Part shown: in pieces, positions 48,331-59,645 of the stretch
Position numbering within the stretch: the stretch's first letter is position 1
Layout: every line of letters starts with the position of its first letter
NCBI GenBank assembly: GCA_032622095.1
Contig: CP136061.1
Span: forward strand, 44,647,797 to 44,711,796
DNA from: Siphonodentalium dalli
Taxonomy: Eukaryota > Mollusca > Scaphopoda > Gadilida > Siphonodentaliidae
DNA length: 64,000 bases
Direction of reading: 5' to 3'
Translations under genes and position numbers: made by a program
Notes under the pieces: generated by a model
The model's input: the letters and a program-made list of their open reading frames with translations, nothing else
Databases searched by the model: none
Told to the model about the DNA's origin: nothing

Positions 48331-50034
48331 CACACCCCAACAGAGACTATTTATTGACGCCCCTGCATCTCTTTCTGTCATTTTCACACCGATTTTAGTT
48401 TTATTGTTTGTTTTTGTGAAATAATCGTTGTTGATGTCGTCCAACATTTTATTACTCTATATCTGTTGCGATTCCGAGATACTATTTCAGAGTGAACAAG
48501 ACCGTGTTAGACTGGCTCCCATAACCCAGTACTCCAATGCTATTTAACTATATCAATGCTTACGATCACAAAAATAAGCTATAGATTTGCAGATTTCGGT
48601 TATGGTGACCCCAGACTCAGTTCTATGCGTAATTAAATGATCAATAAGTTTAATTTGCATATTTGTACCCGATTATGTTCTTTTCAGGTGTTAGCATGTC
48701 CACAAATGGCCTTATCTAGACAAACTATACCAGACTGAGACGCTATTTGCTAGACAGCTAGGCTCTTGATCCAAACACACACACTGAAACAGTCACCCCC
48801 GGCGCCATTCAGATGACATATTTTCTAAGGCGTTTTCTGAATGAGACCTGTTTCTTGAATCGATGCCCACCCATCCATTCCTTTCCCGCCCATCTCAGAT
48901 TCAAACACCGTGATTGAGATGTCAAACACTGTTAAAGCTGATATGTAAATGCGACAACATTTGAATGAATAGGCCATGTATACAAAATAAGTATAATCCC
49001 ATATTCGACAAGTGGTTTCATATGTTAACTCCCATGTCCATTTGCTTTCTATTAAATTTGCTGTATTATTCACAACAAAGATATATCATATACGAGCGCA
49101 ATACACAATTTCAACACAATGAGCTCCATGACAGCCCGTCTCTTTGATCTTAGGTTGTGACATAATGAAGTATGTGCGTTCTGCTTTATGGGTAGAATTT
49201 TCTCACACGGCCGTAGGTCCATTCACATGCCCTTCCACTCGGTCTTAGTAGGTCAGTAGTGTTATGTAAACACTTCCAGGCAAATTAAAAACGAAACCAG
49301 TCAAAACATGTTAGGGGCTATCCAGTATAGGTTACGGATTACAGGCCTGGCTCATCTAATTGCTTTCAGCTATATAATAATTATTTGTAGAGGCATATGC
49401 GATGGTGCAGCTTTAGGTCTTGGACGCGGGTCCCCTGGTGCAATAACCCCACTATGACTATATTATATAGATAATGAATGGCTTGGAGTTGACTATGCCA
49501 AAATAGTGGTCCTCGAGGAGGAATAGTCCACGAGCCGCAGGCAAGATATTTATTATTTATTATATTATATTGAACATTGGTGCCAATTCTCACACAATTT
49601 CTGTGTCTGATTTTGTCACATTTTTATTTACCTTGAATTTTGGAAATCGGTCTCAGATTTTACAATTTACGGCAATCGTTTGACGATGGCAGGGGAGCAT
49701 AATTATGTTATTAGTTACATCTAACAGCATCTCTTCATGATTCATGTATTTATTTCTATAAATACGTCATTAGCAAATACAATTTGGCGAAATTTTATAA
49801 GTTAACTTGCTTATCTTAAACGGAAAAGTATGTTATAAATAACGTCCACTGGCATTACAAAATTAGGACTGGCCGCTTGCCAACTAAACGGACAAACTAT
49901 TAAATATATTGGCTAGCTATGGTCGGACATTTGTAAGATCATTACAATTCACCAATAAATCTAATGATATACCGATATTGCAACAAGTATCGTACAAGGT
50001 TTAGTTTAAGATTGGCCGTATCTTCAGGCGGCAC
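48331..50034. other. No recognisable gene
   Basis: About 1.7 kb AT-rich. Only short ORFs without motifs; no tandem or long inverted repeats seen. Confidence 0.5.
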
Positions 50035-50660
50035 CCGAACCAGCCCGGACCAGCCCGGACCAGCCCGGGCCAGCCCGGACCAGCCCGGACCCCCCATATG
50101 GACTATATGAGTGATTTTAAGGGCAATATAAGTGCAGGGGTGTCATGGAAACCCACTCAGTGTCGCTATTAACCCTCAAAATGCCGGCATCGGCGAAAAT
50201 GTTCGCCGCGAAATGAAGCTAACAGCCCGGACCGCCCCTGCTGCGTCCAGGTGTGATTTTAGTATCCATATCTGTGCGAGGGTGTTAATGAAACCCAAAT
50301 ACGTGCGGACAGTGGTCAAGGTCAAACGGAAGTGCCGTTTATTAACCCCTAAACTTCCCAGATTCATCTAGAATTACAAAATTGCGCCCCAATAAACAAA
50401 CTCACAGCCCGGACCCCCTTAATGTCTTCGTACTTCTAATAACTCCTTACATATGTGTTGTGGAACTACCCTCGACTACACTCACGAAGATACAAGGGCG
50501 AGTCGCCCACAAATGCCTGGCAATTAACCCCCAAAATGCCGCCATCGCCGATTATGTTTACCGATAACGACGCTGACAGCCCGGACCAGCCCGGACCATC
50601 CCGGTCCAGCCCGGACCCCCCATATGGACTATATGAGTGATTTTAAGGGCAATATAAGTG
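50035..50660 (+). repeat. Composite GC-rich dispersed repeat, second locus
   Basis: Opens with about six units of the 10-mer AGCCCGGACC, then the same block series as 16,031-16,860, then a second CCCGGACC cluster at about 50,577-50,618. The 3' copy is interrupted after GGCAATATAAGTG by the palindromic element starting at 50,661; the intact order in the first unit continues AGGGGTGTCATGG. Confidence 0.75.
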
Positions 50661-52148
50661 CATGCATAATAAAGGCGTCATTCAACCTGACATTGTCATA
50701 TTTTGAAGATAGTAGCAACCCAGGCTGACCAAATTGGAAATTTATCACCTTTTGTACCAAAAACATGAAATTTTGTCATATAATCATTCTCGTTTCAATG
50801 ATTTCAGAATAATAAACAGACAATTTCTCAAAAATATTTCAGTGTAGATCAAAGGTTAAGGTCTTACCATTTTTGGACATGTATACTCTAATCAAAACGT
50901 ACAATATCTAGGAAACATTCTTAACCGTATTTTAGAAATTTTGGATTATGTTACCCCTCACCCCAAAAATCATGAAATATTGTTTTTGTGATAAACATCC
51001 GATAGAACATGGATGAGAATCTATAAAGGACACTATTTGATCACATTTCTAAATACTGCAATGGCAATTACATACACAATGACCAAAGTTGAAATATAAC
51101 ATCTTTTTCGACAAAACATATGGAATTTTGTAAGAAAATCCTCTTCATTTCAAATATTTCGGTCCAATAAATGGTCATTTACTCATAGGATATTTGCGAT
51201 AGTTCACAATGTTCGGTCTTATATGTTTTGGACATATATACTGAAAACGATGAATACATTGGATGTGTTTAATATGTAACAACGTTTCAGAAAACTTGGT
51301 TTATGTTACCCCTCACCCCAAACATCACGAAAATGTGACTTGTTGTAAGGATTCAATAAATCTTTGGTTAAATCTTATAAAGTGAGTTTGTCGATCGCCA
51401 TTCGTCATATATTATAATGTAACAATCTCATTGTCAGTATACTGTTGAAATTAACAATTGTATGCCTAATAAAAATTTATTTGATCATTTCAAATATGTT
51501 CAACCAATAGAATGGCAATATGCAATAATATACAATATGCGGTCTTAAAAGTTTCGAAAATGAACATCGAATATATATACAACACATATAAGGGTATATA
51601 CATGTAATGTTTTGGTGAAATACAATAAAAGTAAAAGAATCTATAATACCATTAATGGATATATTTGACCCAATATCATTGACTTATGTAATCTAGCATT
51701 CAAGAGGGGTGTATATATAGATATGCATTTCAGGTCACAACTATAAATTGCAGACTGATAATACCAGCCGATAGATAGCAACTCATAGATTGTCATGTTA
51801 TAATCACCGCTGCCTGTGTTTATACGTTGAACACAATTACATCTACATAACTCTGTGTATGGTAAATCAGCGTTTACACATTTGCATCTGTTACAAGTTT
51901 GTGATTTGCAACAACACTTAATGAGTTCTGAGCACACAGCTGCAGCTTGTCATGACAAGTGTACCACAATCCTACCTGGTAGGCAGCTCGTTTCATATGT
52001 CCCACACTACATATATGACAGTAACACTTCTTAGTCTGTGGAGTAGAAACTTCATTAGTGACTGGGCGTAATCATTAAAAGTAGATACTATATCGCAGGT
52101 ACAATCATATCCACAAGAACGCCTCCATCAAATATCTTGCACTGAACA
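50661..52148 (-). repeat. Left, internally deleted arm of the palindrome
   Basis: The reverse complement aligns with 52,480-55,320. The first deletion joins GTGTGGGA to CATATGAAA and removes what is about 52,631-53,417 in the right arm. The second joins GTCATGACA to AGCTGCAGC and removes about 84 bp (53,467-53,550). Confidence 0.72.
51797..51940 (-). pseudogene. CXC-type cysteine-rich region, left-arm copy
   Basis: The minus strand reads CSELIKCCCKSQTCNRCKC followed by NADLPYTELCRCNC. This C-x-C, C-x4-C-x2-C-x-C, C-x-C spacing recalls one half of Tesmin/TSO1-like CXC (CRC) DNA-binding domains. It is about 90% identical to the right-arm copy at 53,560-53,690, but here LPYTELC is uninterrupted and one Cys is changed to Tyr. 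It lacks the preceding PLWTTLPEA segment because of the 84-bp deletion. It is a fragment without a gene around it. Confidence 0.6.
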
Positions 52149-52240
52149 TTTTTTAGGTGGGTCCGATATATCTCCAATTGCTTCCCGGATACATCCCAGC
52201 AAATCAGATTGTGTCCCCTTGAATTTACCTCCCGTTGATA

Positions 52241-52479
52241 CTAGTAAGGCGGGGGAAATAGCCGACTCTCATGAGAGAAAAACACGTCTGGTTCGGGGAG
52301 TTCTAGCCATCTCGTTATTGTTGATGAGCTCTCTGTTAAACCTACCAACCCTCCATTTCCTTTCAATTTGATGTTCTCCTGTTCCTGCACTTGATCGTTT
52401 GGAATAGCGGAGAAGCGTTTTCGGGTTTTTTGAACTGCCCAAATGTTGTTCGAACACACTATTACAAGAAATAAAATAT
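52241..52479 (-). pseudogene. Upstream block of the nuclease/CXC protein, in the loop
   Basis: The minus strand reads KTRKRFSAIPNDQVQEQEN followed by IKLKGNGGLVGLTESSSTITRW. From memory this matches a conserved block ('FSxIPxDQAxEQxN ... KGxGGxVGLTExxxAxRRW') in uncharacterised multi-copy proteins of marine invertebrates, upstream of their nuclease-like region. Here it lies on the opposite strand from the nuclease block at 52,624, so the ancestral order has been broken by an inversion around the loop. The surrounding frame is open from 52,576 but only this block looks conserved. A search is needed to confirm family membership. Confidence 0.5.
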
Positions 52480-52623
52480 TGGAAGTACGTGCAAGATATT
52501 TGATGGAGGCGTTCTTGTGCATATAATTGTGCCTGCGATAGGATCTACATGTACTTTTAATGATTAAAGTCACCAATGAAGTTTCTACTCTACAAACTAA
52601 GAAGTGTTAATGTCATGTGTGTT

Positions 52624-53225
52624 GTGTGGGATAGGTATTTTTGAAGTCAGCACAAAAGGCAGCACTAATGAGAATCGTGGTATAGGTCTTGGACGAAAAG
52701 TTGGTGGCCAAACTAAGATTCCAAAAAAATGGAACGACTTCCTCCGTAATTCTGACAATAAGCTTGAAATTGTTGTATTCCTGACAAGTAATGCATCAGA
52801 ACATGATGATAAAGTGTTAAACATGACAGAATGTTCGTCAACTCTCAAAATAGCAAATTCTTCCTAGTAAATCTTGAGAAACAGGAGAAAGCTGATATTA
52901 GAATTGTGCTGCACATTATCCATGCGCTTTCTTGTGGGCTGACGACCATCTGTGTTTGGATTGTTGACACATATGTCCTGGTAATGGTCATCGGTCTGTT
53001 TTCAAAGTTTACGGATGCTAACAGTGGTGGTGACACATGTGTTTCTCTAGGAACAGGCAAAACTAAAACATTGTACCATGACAACAGCACATTTTCCGCT
53101 CTGGGCGATGACAATTGTTATCACTACCCAATTTTCATTCGATATCTGGTTTTGATACCACTTTGTTCTTCCATATAAAGGGCAGAAAAAGTTTCTGGAT
53201 AGCATGGAAATATTATTCCGTTATC
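52624..53225 (+). pseudogene. FEN/PIN-like nuclease-type region, frameshifted
   Basis: Three reading frames must be followed. VWDRYF (52,624) is followed by STKGSTNENRGIGLGRKVGG and IPKKWNDFLR (frame from 52,643). Then QEKADIRIVLHIIHAL and CVWIVDTYVLVMVIGLF, then SLGTGKTKTLYH (frame from 52,831). Finally GFDTTLFFHIKGRKSFWIAW from about 53,148. The spaced acidic pattern resembles 'EEADTRI ... VRTVDTDV ... FTGCDTTSxFxGKGKKSAW' of a widespread invertebrate family, which I read as FEN/PIN-like. In this copy EEADT is EKADI, DTDV is DTYV and GCDTTS is GFDTTL, so it is broken by both frameshifts and loss of likely metal-binding residues. Family and fold assignment are from memory. Confidence 0.58.
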
Positions 53226-53455
53226 ACAGATAAATGTACATTTCTTCTATAGGCGAATCAACCTTTTATTCAACTAGATTCGTCCTCATATATTTTCAAA
53301 GAACTCGAACGTTTCATTACCATTAATTATAATAAAGGTTGTCAAAAGTTGCTGATAACGAGGCATATGAAGAGAATTCTCCAAAACTTGTCGCTCAAAA
53401 GGGGACCTAATACAGCATATGAAATGAGCCATATACCAGGCAGGATTGTGGTACA

Positions 53456-53695
53456 CTTGTCATGACATAACAATTCCAATACATGGCCCGCATGACTGGG
53501 AATGGACAGCTGAAGATCATGGATGTAAACCATTGTGGACTACATTACCAGAAGCTGCAGCTGTGTGTTCAGAACTCATCAAGTGTTGTTGCAAATCCCA
53601 AACTTGTAACAGGTGCAAATGTGCAATAGCTGATTTACCATGCACATAATTATGCAGTTGTAACAGTAATTGTAATATTAAGAATGCCTAAAATA
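53456..53695 (+). pseudogene. Tesmin/TSO1-like CXC region, right-arm copy
   Basis: Reads HGPHDWEWTAEDHGCKPLWT then TLPEAAAVCSELIKCCCKS, QTCNRCKCAIADLPCT, an in-frame TAA (53,647-53,649), then LCSCNSNC. The left arm has Glu (TELC) where this copy has the stop, so the stop is a point mutation. The cysteine spacing is that of CXC/CRC domains, which bind DNA in tesmin, LIN54 and TSO1. In related multi-copy proteins, as I recall them, this module follows the nuclease-like region, as here. About 220 bp of decayed linker separates the two. Confidence 0.6.
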
Positions 53696-55539
53696 TTTGT
53701 TCAATGTATCAACATGGTCACCGGTGATTATAACATGACAATATATGAGTTGCTATATATCCGCTGGTATGATCAGACTGTGCACATTATAGTTATACAG
53801 GTACAACATAACAAACGTGAATTTAAGAACAGAGTTTATCACATAATTTGGCCATAAAAGCAGTTTCATAATTATCGGTAATAGACACGTTTAATGTCAG
53901 CGCGTGCGATGACGTCACGGCGTTCTTCAAATAACTTGCGATCGCTCTAGTTTATGATTGTTGTTTTCGATGAATATTTCGCGTTGCTTCGGTTTTATTT
54001 GATCATGTGATAAAAGGTATCTCACACTCGTCCTATTTTATACGTAATTTATCAACCTCGTCCTCTAAATTCTATTTGAGCCTCGGTAAACCTCGGCTCA
54101 AATCGAATTTAGTGAACTCGGTTATTAAATTCCGTATAAAATAGAAACTCATGTGAGATCCTCTATATAAACAAAGATAGACCATCTTTATGTTATGTGT
54201 ATTATTGATAGACAAATTAAAGTTGTGATCTGAACTACATGTCTATATATACCCCTCCTGTATGCTACATTTGTAGATTATATAAGTCAACACCTTCAAA
54301 TTATTTATGGTATAATATATTTTTAGAATTTTATTCTATTTCACCAAGACATGACATGTATACACCTTTAAATGTGTTGTATTCGACAGTCATTTTCAAA
54401 ACTTTCAAGGCCCCATGTGGTATACGATCTTGGGAAATGTTTGAGAAATTGCCCATATAATGGTTGAAAATATTTGAAATGATGGTTATTTTACCATAAA
54501 ATATAGCTGTTATTAGGCATACAATTGTAAATTTAAACAGTATACTGTCAATGAGATTGTTACATAACAATATATGACTAATTGTCATCGACAAACTCAC
54601 TTTATAAGATTTAACCAAAGATTTATTGAATCTTTACAACCAAGTCACATTTTCGTGATTTTTGGGGTGAGGGGTAACATAAATCAAATTTTCTGAAACG
54701 TTGTTACATATTAACCACATAAAATGTATTCGTTGTTTTCAGTATATATGTCCAAAACATTTAAGACCAAACATTTTGAACTATCGCAAATATCCTATGA
54801 GTAAATGACCATTTATTGGACCAAAATATTTGAAATGACGAGGATTTGTTTACCAAATTGCATATTTTAGTCGAAAAAGTTGTAAATTTCAACTTTGGTC
54901 ATTGTGTGTGTAATTGCAATTACAGTATTTAGAAATGTGATCGAATAGTGTCCTTTATAGATTCTCATCCATGTTCTATCGGATGTTTATCACAAAAACA
55001 AAATTTCATGATTTTTGGGGTGAGGGGTAACATAATCCAAACTGTCTAAAATATGGTTACGAATTTGTCCTAGATGTTGTATATTTTGTTTGCAGTATAC
55101 ATTCTGAAATTTTTAAGATCTTAACCTTTGATCTACACTGAAACACTTTTGAGAAATTGTCTGTTTATTATTCCAAAATAATTGAAACGAGAATGATTTT
55201 ATGACAAAATTTCATGCTTTTGGTCCAAAAAGTGATAATTTTCAAATTTGGTCATCCTGGATTGCTAATATCTTCAAAATATGACAATGCCGGATGGAAT
55301 GACGCCTTTATTATACATGTGCCTTAAATTGTATACCAGTTGGAACGTCATGGTGAAATAATGATTGAATTTGGCCACAATCTTGGATTTATACTGGAAA
55401 CAAGGGTTAATATTGATCAGAAACCTGTTTCTAGTTCACTTTCTGAAAGAGCACACATAACTTGACATAATATAAAAAAAATGGCACTTTTGGCCAGTCC
55501 GTTCCAATATGACAAAATTTTGTCGCTAAGTCACTACAC

Positions 55540-55760
55540 TACTAACACAATATACTGACAAAACGTTAATAGTTTAATTCCGCCAATTTGCGACTTCAGT
55601 TATACTGAATTACTAAATTATTTTGCCACTTGTCAATAGATTGAGAGAAGGAATTCACCTTGACCAATATATTTACATTAATTAATGTAATTAATTAACG
55701 TGCGATTACGCTTTTTGTGCCCGCGTTATAGTATGGGAAAAACGTCTCCTGTTGATATTT
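55540..55760 (+). repeat. Dispersed repeat, GCGTTAATAGTTTAATTCCG family
   Basis: AACACAATATACTGACAAAA through GTTAATAGTTTAATTCCGCC, ATTGAGAGAAGGAATTCACC and TTAATTAACGTGCGATTACG recurs at 63,705-63,865 and partly again at 63,890-64,000. No coding or clear inverted ends. Confidence 0.7.
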
Positions 55761-55926
55761 CACCTTGATTATATAGGTTTATTTGTCACTAAATCTCTGG
55801 GCCGTTATTTAGAAGTGAAAACCAATACCCCTTCCCCACAACACATTCAATTACACGCCACAGGCACCAGGGCCATATATATATATATACAATTACAAAT
55901 GTACAGTGAGTTGAGCCGAGCAGAAG

Positions 55927-56560
55927 GTGTCGAGTACTGTAACATCGATAATTGAATGGCCTTCGGGACATATTGTTCTTGGTTCTTGGTACTCAGAACG
56001 AAGATGCACTCTTTGTATGGAGGAACTCGGCGTTGAATGCCACCTTATTGTGAACTGCCCTCAGTTAACTGTCATCAGAACGAAATATTTGAAAGCCTAC
56101 TATCACAACCGACCGAACACAATTAAATTGCATGACCTATTCGATATATATAACAAAAAGATCATAGTAAATCTATCAAAATATCTAAACAAACAAAGAA
56201 GAAGAAAAAAGACCCAAACATTAATGATACACTCCTGATGCTCAAGGAAAAATGCCCACCCTCATACACTATATATATATACAGGGAATCGTCCCACATA
56301 AATCATATTCCACTAACACGTATACCATAGTATTATCATACACATATTTATACCCATGCATATGAACGTCTACATATACACATGTACAGCTTCACCCCTC
56401 GATGATATTCACATTTATATTTATGAAATACCTTCTTCTGTATATTCCCCATATTTGATATGTATTTATATTATTCGTTCATGTGTAAACGAGGACAATG
56501 GTATACACATAAATGCCAAATTAAACGATGCATTTATAATAATAAATTGAATTTAATTGT
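55927..56560 (+). mobile_element. LINE 3' end with RT C-terminal knuckle
   Basis: The frame 55,927-56,238 (no ATG; a GTG in the raw frame) has R-R-C-T-L-C at residues 25-30 and C-H-L-I-V-N-C after it: C-x2-C-x8-H-x4-C, then a basic tail KQRRRKK. It is the same part of a LINE RT as at 112-759 and 8,998-9,189 but a separate, diverged copy. The 3' UTR continues to AATAATAAATTGAATT near 56,545-56,558, similar to the end at 9,630. 5'-truncated. Confidence 0.65.
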
Positions 56561-57229
56561 AAATTACCACACCAGACAAATCGAGAACCATCGGCCTCGA
56601 CATATGGACCATTCAGACCCTCCATTCGCCCCCAAATACTACGAGTTCCTTGGTGTAAACAATATTTATTAAAAAATCAAACATATCACACAAACACAAT
56701 ACACATAGAGATACATAGAGTTTTAGGAGGAGGATTGGACAACAAGCAAAACGCTTTTTTAAAGTCCTCTCCTCGTGGAACAAAGAGTTACGTATTCAAG
56801 TGAATCTCGGTAAATAGATGCATCAGACCAAAGAAAAACATACTTGTGGTTTAGGTTTCCCTATATATACCTACCCTATTTTAAACCCCTACCCTAAAGT
56901 TTTTTTCATGGTTTTCAAGAATTTTTTCTTAAATGTTTTACAAAATAAAATAAAAATATTTTCAATGTTTCAAAATGAGTTGTTATCGAAGCATTTCTTT
57001 TATTGCTGTTTATACAAAGATAATCAAAATTACTGTTATGGAAATCTTCCACAACATTTGAAAATCCAAAAGACTATGTCAAAATAAAATAAAAATTTAA
57101 CAAAATAAAATGTCAAGCCTCCCTGCCGACCCTATTATTTTTACTTGTAACCCAAACCATATGTTTATTTTTCTTTGGCCTCACCAAAAATATCATATTT
57201 ATCATTTGTTATCGATGCATTGTGTATAT
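56561..57229. other. No recognisable feature
   Basis: AT-rich. The 89-codon ORF at 56,818-57,087 is Phe/Lys/Asn-rich and reflects composition. Confidence 0.5.
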
Positions 57230-57475
57230 ATTCAGCCAATACGCCAATAATTGGATAGAAAATAATATCTAATTGTGGTTCACGATTTGATAGCGATTTG
57301 TGTTTAATCTGAGTAACACGCGATATTAGGATTGTATTTCAAAATGAGTATCCTGATTTAATCGAATGGGATGGTTATATATATCAGCCAATAAGCACAT
57401 GATTGGATGGCGAAAGATACCTAATCTGGGTTCACGATTGGATGGTGATTGATTTTAAATCGCAAAAAAAGCGAA
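57230..57475 (+). repeat. Dispersed core repeat, two tandem copies
   Basis: Two diverged copies of the 12.7-kb core (CAGCCAATACGCCAATAATT ... GGTTCACGATTTGATAGCGA; then CAGCCAATAAGCACATGATT ... GGTTCACGATTGGATGGTGA). Directly followed by GCGAAATA-rich sequence and a minisatellite. Confidence 0.7.
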
Positions 57476-57593
57476 TTATCGAAATATGAACAATGAAAAG
57501 GCGAAATAGGAAATACAACGAAATAGCGGAATAGGAAATGCCGCGAAATTACGAAATAGTGCGAAAAGGGCGAAATATAGAAACAGGAAATAC
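57476..57593. repeat. Degenerate GCGAAATA-rich stretch
   Basis: Irregular repeats of CGAAATA and GGAAATA with variable spacing, grading into the regular 28-bp array. It looks like the seed or eroded edge of that array. Confidence 0.75.
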
Positions 57594-58186
57594 TGCGAAA
57601 TAACGATATACACTACTACACAGCGAAATAACGATATACACTACTACACAGCGAAATAACGATATACACTACTACACAGCGAAATAAAGATATACACTAC
57701 TACACAGCGAAATAACGATATACACTACTACACAGCGAAATAACGATATACACTACTACACAGCGAAATAACGATATACACTATTACACAGCGAAATAAC
57801 GATATACACTACTACACAGCGAAATAACGATATACACTACTACACAGCGAAATAACGATATACACTACTACACAGCGAAATAACGATATACACTATTACA
57901 CAGCGAAATAACGATATACACTATTACACAGCGAAATAACGATATACACTACTACACAGCGAAATAACGAGATACACTACTACACAGCGAAATAACGATA
58001 TACACTACTACACAGCGAAATAACGATATACACTACTACACAGCGAAATAACGATATATACTACTACACAGCGAAATAACGATATACACTATTACACAGC
58101 GAAATAACGATATACACTACTACACAGCGAAATAACGATATACACTACTACACAGCGAAATAACGATATACACTACTACACAGCGA
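57594..58186. repeat. 28-bp minisatellite, about 21 copies
   Basis: Unit GCGAAATAACGATATACACT plus ACTACACA; rare variants (ACTATT, AAAGAT, GAGATA). No ORF. Confidence 0.97.
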
Positions 58187-58231
58187 TTGATTATTAACTT
58201 AACCAGCTGAAACAGACTCCCGAAGGACGCC

Positions 58232-58597
58232 TTTAGTGAACTTTCAAACGACCACGATTCAATCGTAAGTGGAAAGATTTCCGCCGTAGGAAGTAGCCGA
58301 TAGTTGGACTGTGCATGCTCACGTCAAGATCGCAAGTCAAGACATAATATCAAGCACTGTTTGATTTTTAGAAGCGAAATCGTTGGCTACCTCAACTTGC
58401 GACGTAGTCGCAGCTGTGTGTACGTTAAAATCGTAGCTGGAAAGATCGTAGGGTAATCAATCACATGCTTACGAACAAACCACGATATCATCATCTACGA
58501 CGACATCGCAATCGTGTGAACAAACTATCCACGATTTTGTCGGGCCCGATTCCTCCACTTATACGATTGAATCGTGGTCGTCTGAACGTTCACTTAT
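58232..58597. mobile_element. MITE with 40-bp inverted ends
   Basis: Left TAGTGAACTTTCAAACGACC and ACGATTCAATCGT; right ACGATTGAATCGTGGTCGTC and TGAACGTTCACTTA. The interior holds more inverted ACGAT/ATCGT words. No clear target duplication, no ORF; superfamily undetermined. Confidence 0.7.
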
Positions 58598-58730
58598 ATC
58601 TGCGGCCCCTTTGTGCGTTAGGGGCTTCGAGCACATTTTGATCGTTTAAAAAGTTTGATTTAAAAACAAAATAATTTTTTTTTTAGGTTGATACGGAAGC
58701 ACTGTAGCGCCACAAATAAAATAAAAATTA

Positions 58731-58856
58731 CGGCGTTTAAACGTAATTAGGGCGTTTAAACGCCGTAATTAGGGCGTTTAAACGCCCTATTACGGCGTTT
58801 AAACGCCCTAATACGGCGTTTAAACGCCCTAATTACGGCGTTTAAACGCCCTAATG
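58731..58856. repeat. GGCGTTTAAACGCC array, left arm, six copies
   Basis: The 14-bp perfect palindrome GGCGTTTAAACGCC recurs with 3-4 bp AT spacers (period 20-21 bp). The flanking bases make units directional (AGGG...CCGT). The orientation flips after the second or third unit. Confidence 0.92.
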
Positions 58857-59189
58857 CGACATATATGGAATGACTAGTGAACATTCGGACTACTGAACCC
58901 TACCCGATCAATGTCTGAACAGAATGAGGTCCCCTAGCAAAGGGTGAATTTGGTGATGCTAGCCGCTATGCGGGGTAATATCTCTAAATTCACCCTCTGT
59001 GGACCTCATTCTGCAAATGTCAGGCACCTTATTTCCGGGCTTGATACCACCACTGGTATATGCGTTGGTTTGGGTGCAATGTGTCTAACCGTGAAACATG
59101 TGGTCCCCTGCTATAAGCATATACCCTTCGCTATGTGCATGTTCGACTACATGGGGGTGTTTTGAGTGCATTCTAGTTCATTTTGGATT

Positions 59190-59317
59190 TTCGGAGAACC
59201 GGGCCTTCGGAGAATCGGGCCCTCGGAGTTATGGGCTTTCGGAGAATCGGGCTTTCGGAGAATCGGGCCTTCGGAATTATGGGGTTTCGGAGAATCGGGC
59301 CTTCGGAGTTATGGGCT
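59190..59317. repeat. 16-bp tandem array, left arm
   Basis: Eight units of TTCGGAGAATCGGGCC (type a) or TTCGGAGTTATGGGCT (type b) in the order a-a-b-a-a-b-a-b. The mirrored array is at 61,713-61,845. ORFs through it (FGESGLRR-like) are artefacts. Confidence 0.88.
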
Positions 59318-59645
59318 TTCCAGGGCTGGCATTCTCAGAAATCCGGGCGGGCTAAGACCAACCCTCCTCAATCAGCCTAGGTGGGCTATAGCCCTCCTCA
59401 GTGAATGATGTCATAGCATGGACATTTTAGCCAACTACAGCGAAATCACATTCACGACAATGGAAATAGTCATTATCTGAACTAAACTGCGTTAATACAT
59501 TTTACAAAGGGACCCATTCCAAAATGTACCTCACCCCATAGACTTTACCCACCCGAATAAAGGCCATCGGTTATAGGGTGATAGAGCCAGAAACATTAAT
59601 CGTGAGTCACTACTCATATAATGCAGTGGTCTTGTTATTGTGTTT

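Larger units (their letters stand above)
50661..55320. mobile_element. 4.7-kb palindromic element with nuclease/CXC protein remnants
   Basis: The outer ends are inverted: CATGCATAATAAAGGCGTCA on the left and TGACGCCTTTATTATACATG on the right. The left arm is 50,661-52,148, the loop 52,149-52,479 and the right arm 52,480-55,320. Arms share inverted sequence throughout but are diverged. Each arm contains units of about 355 bp marked by TTATGTTACCCCTCACCCCA. The right arm alone carries the nuclease-like coding block. The left arm lacks it by two internal deletions. Two inverted copies of one element, or one element with very long inverted repeats, would look like this. Confidence 0.75.
52480..55320 (+). 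repeat. Right, longer arm of the palindrome
   Basis: Carries the nuclease-like block, the CXC block and the 355-bp-type repeats in order. Its first 150 bp are the inverse of 51,995-52,148, next to the loop. Confidence 0.72.

Noticed and set aside
57594-58186. Possible CRISPR-like array
   Set aside because: The 28-bp units abut directly with no unique spacers; it is an ordinary minisatellite in a eukaryotic setting.
58944-59165. 73-codon ORF present in both arms of the inverted repeat
   Set aside because: Its conservation follows from arm identity; no motif, and it reads through to the 16-bp array flank.
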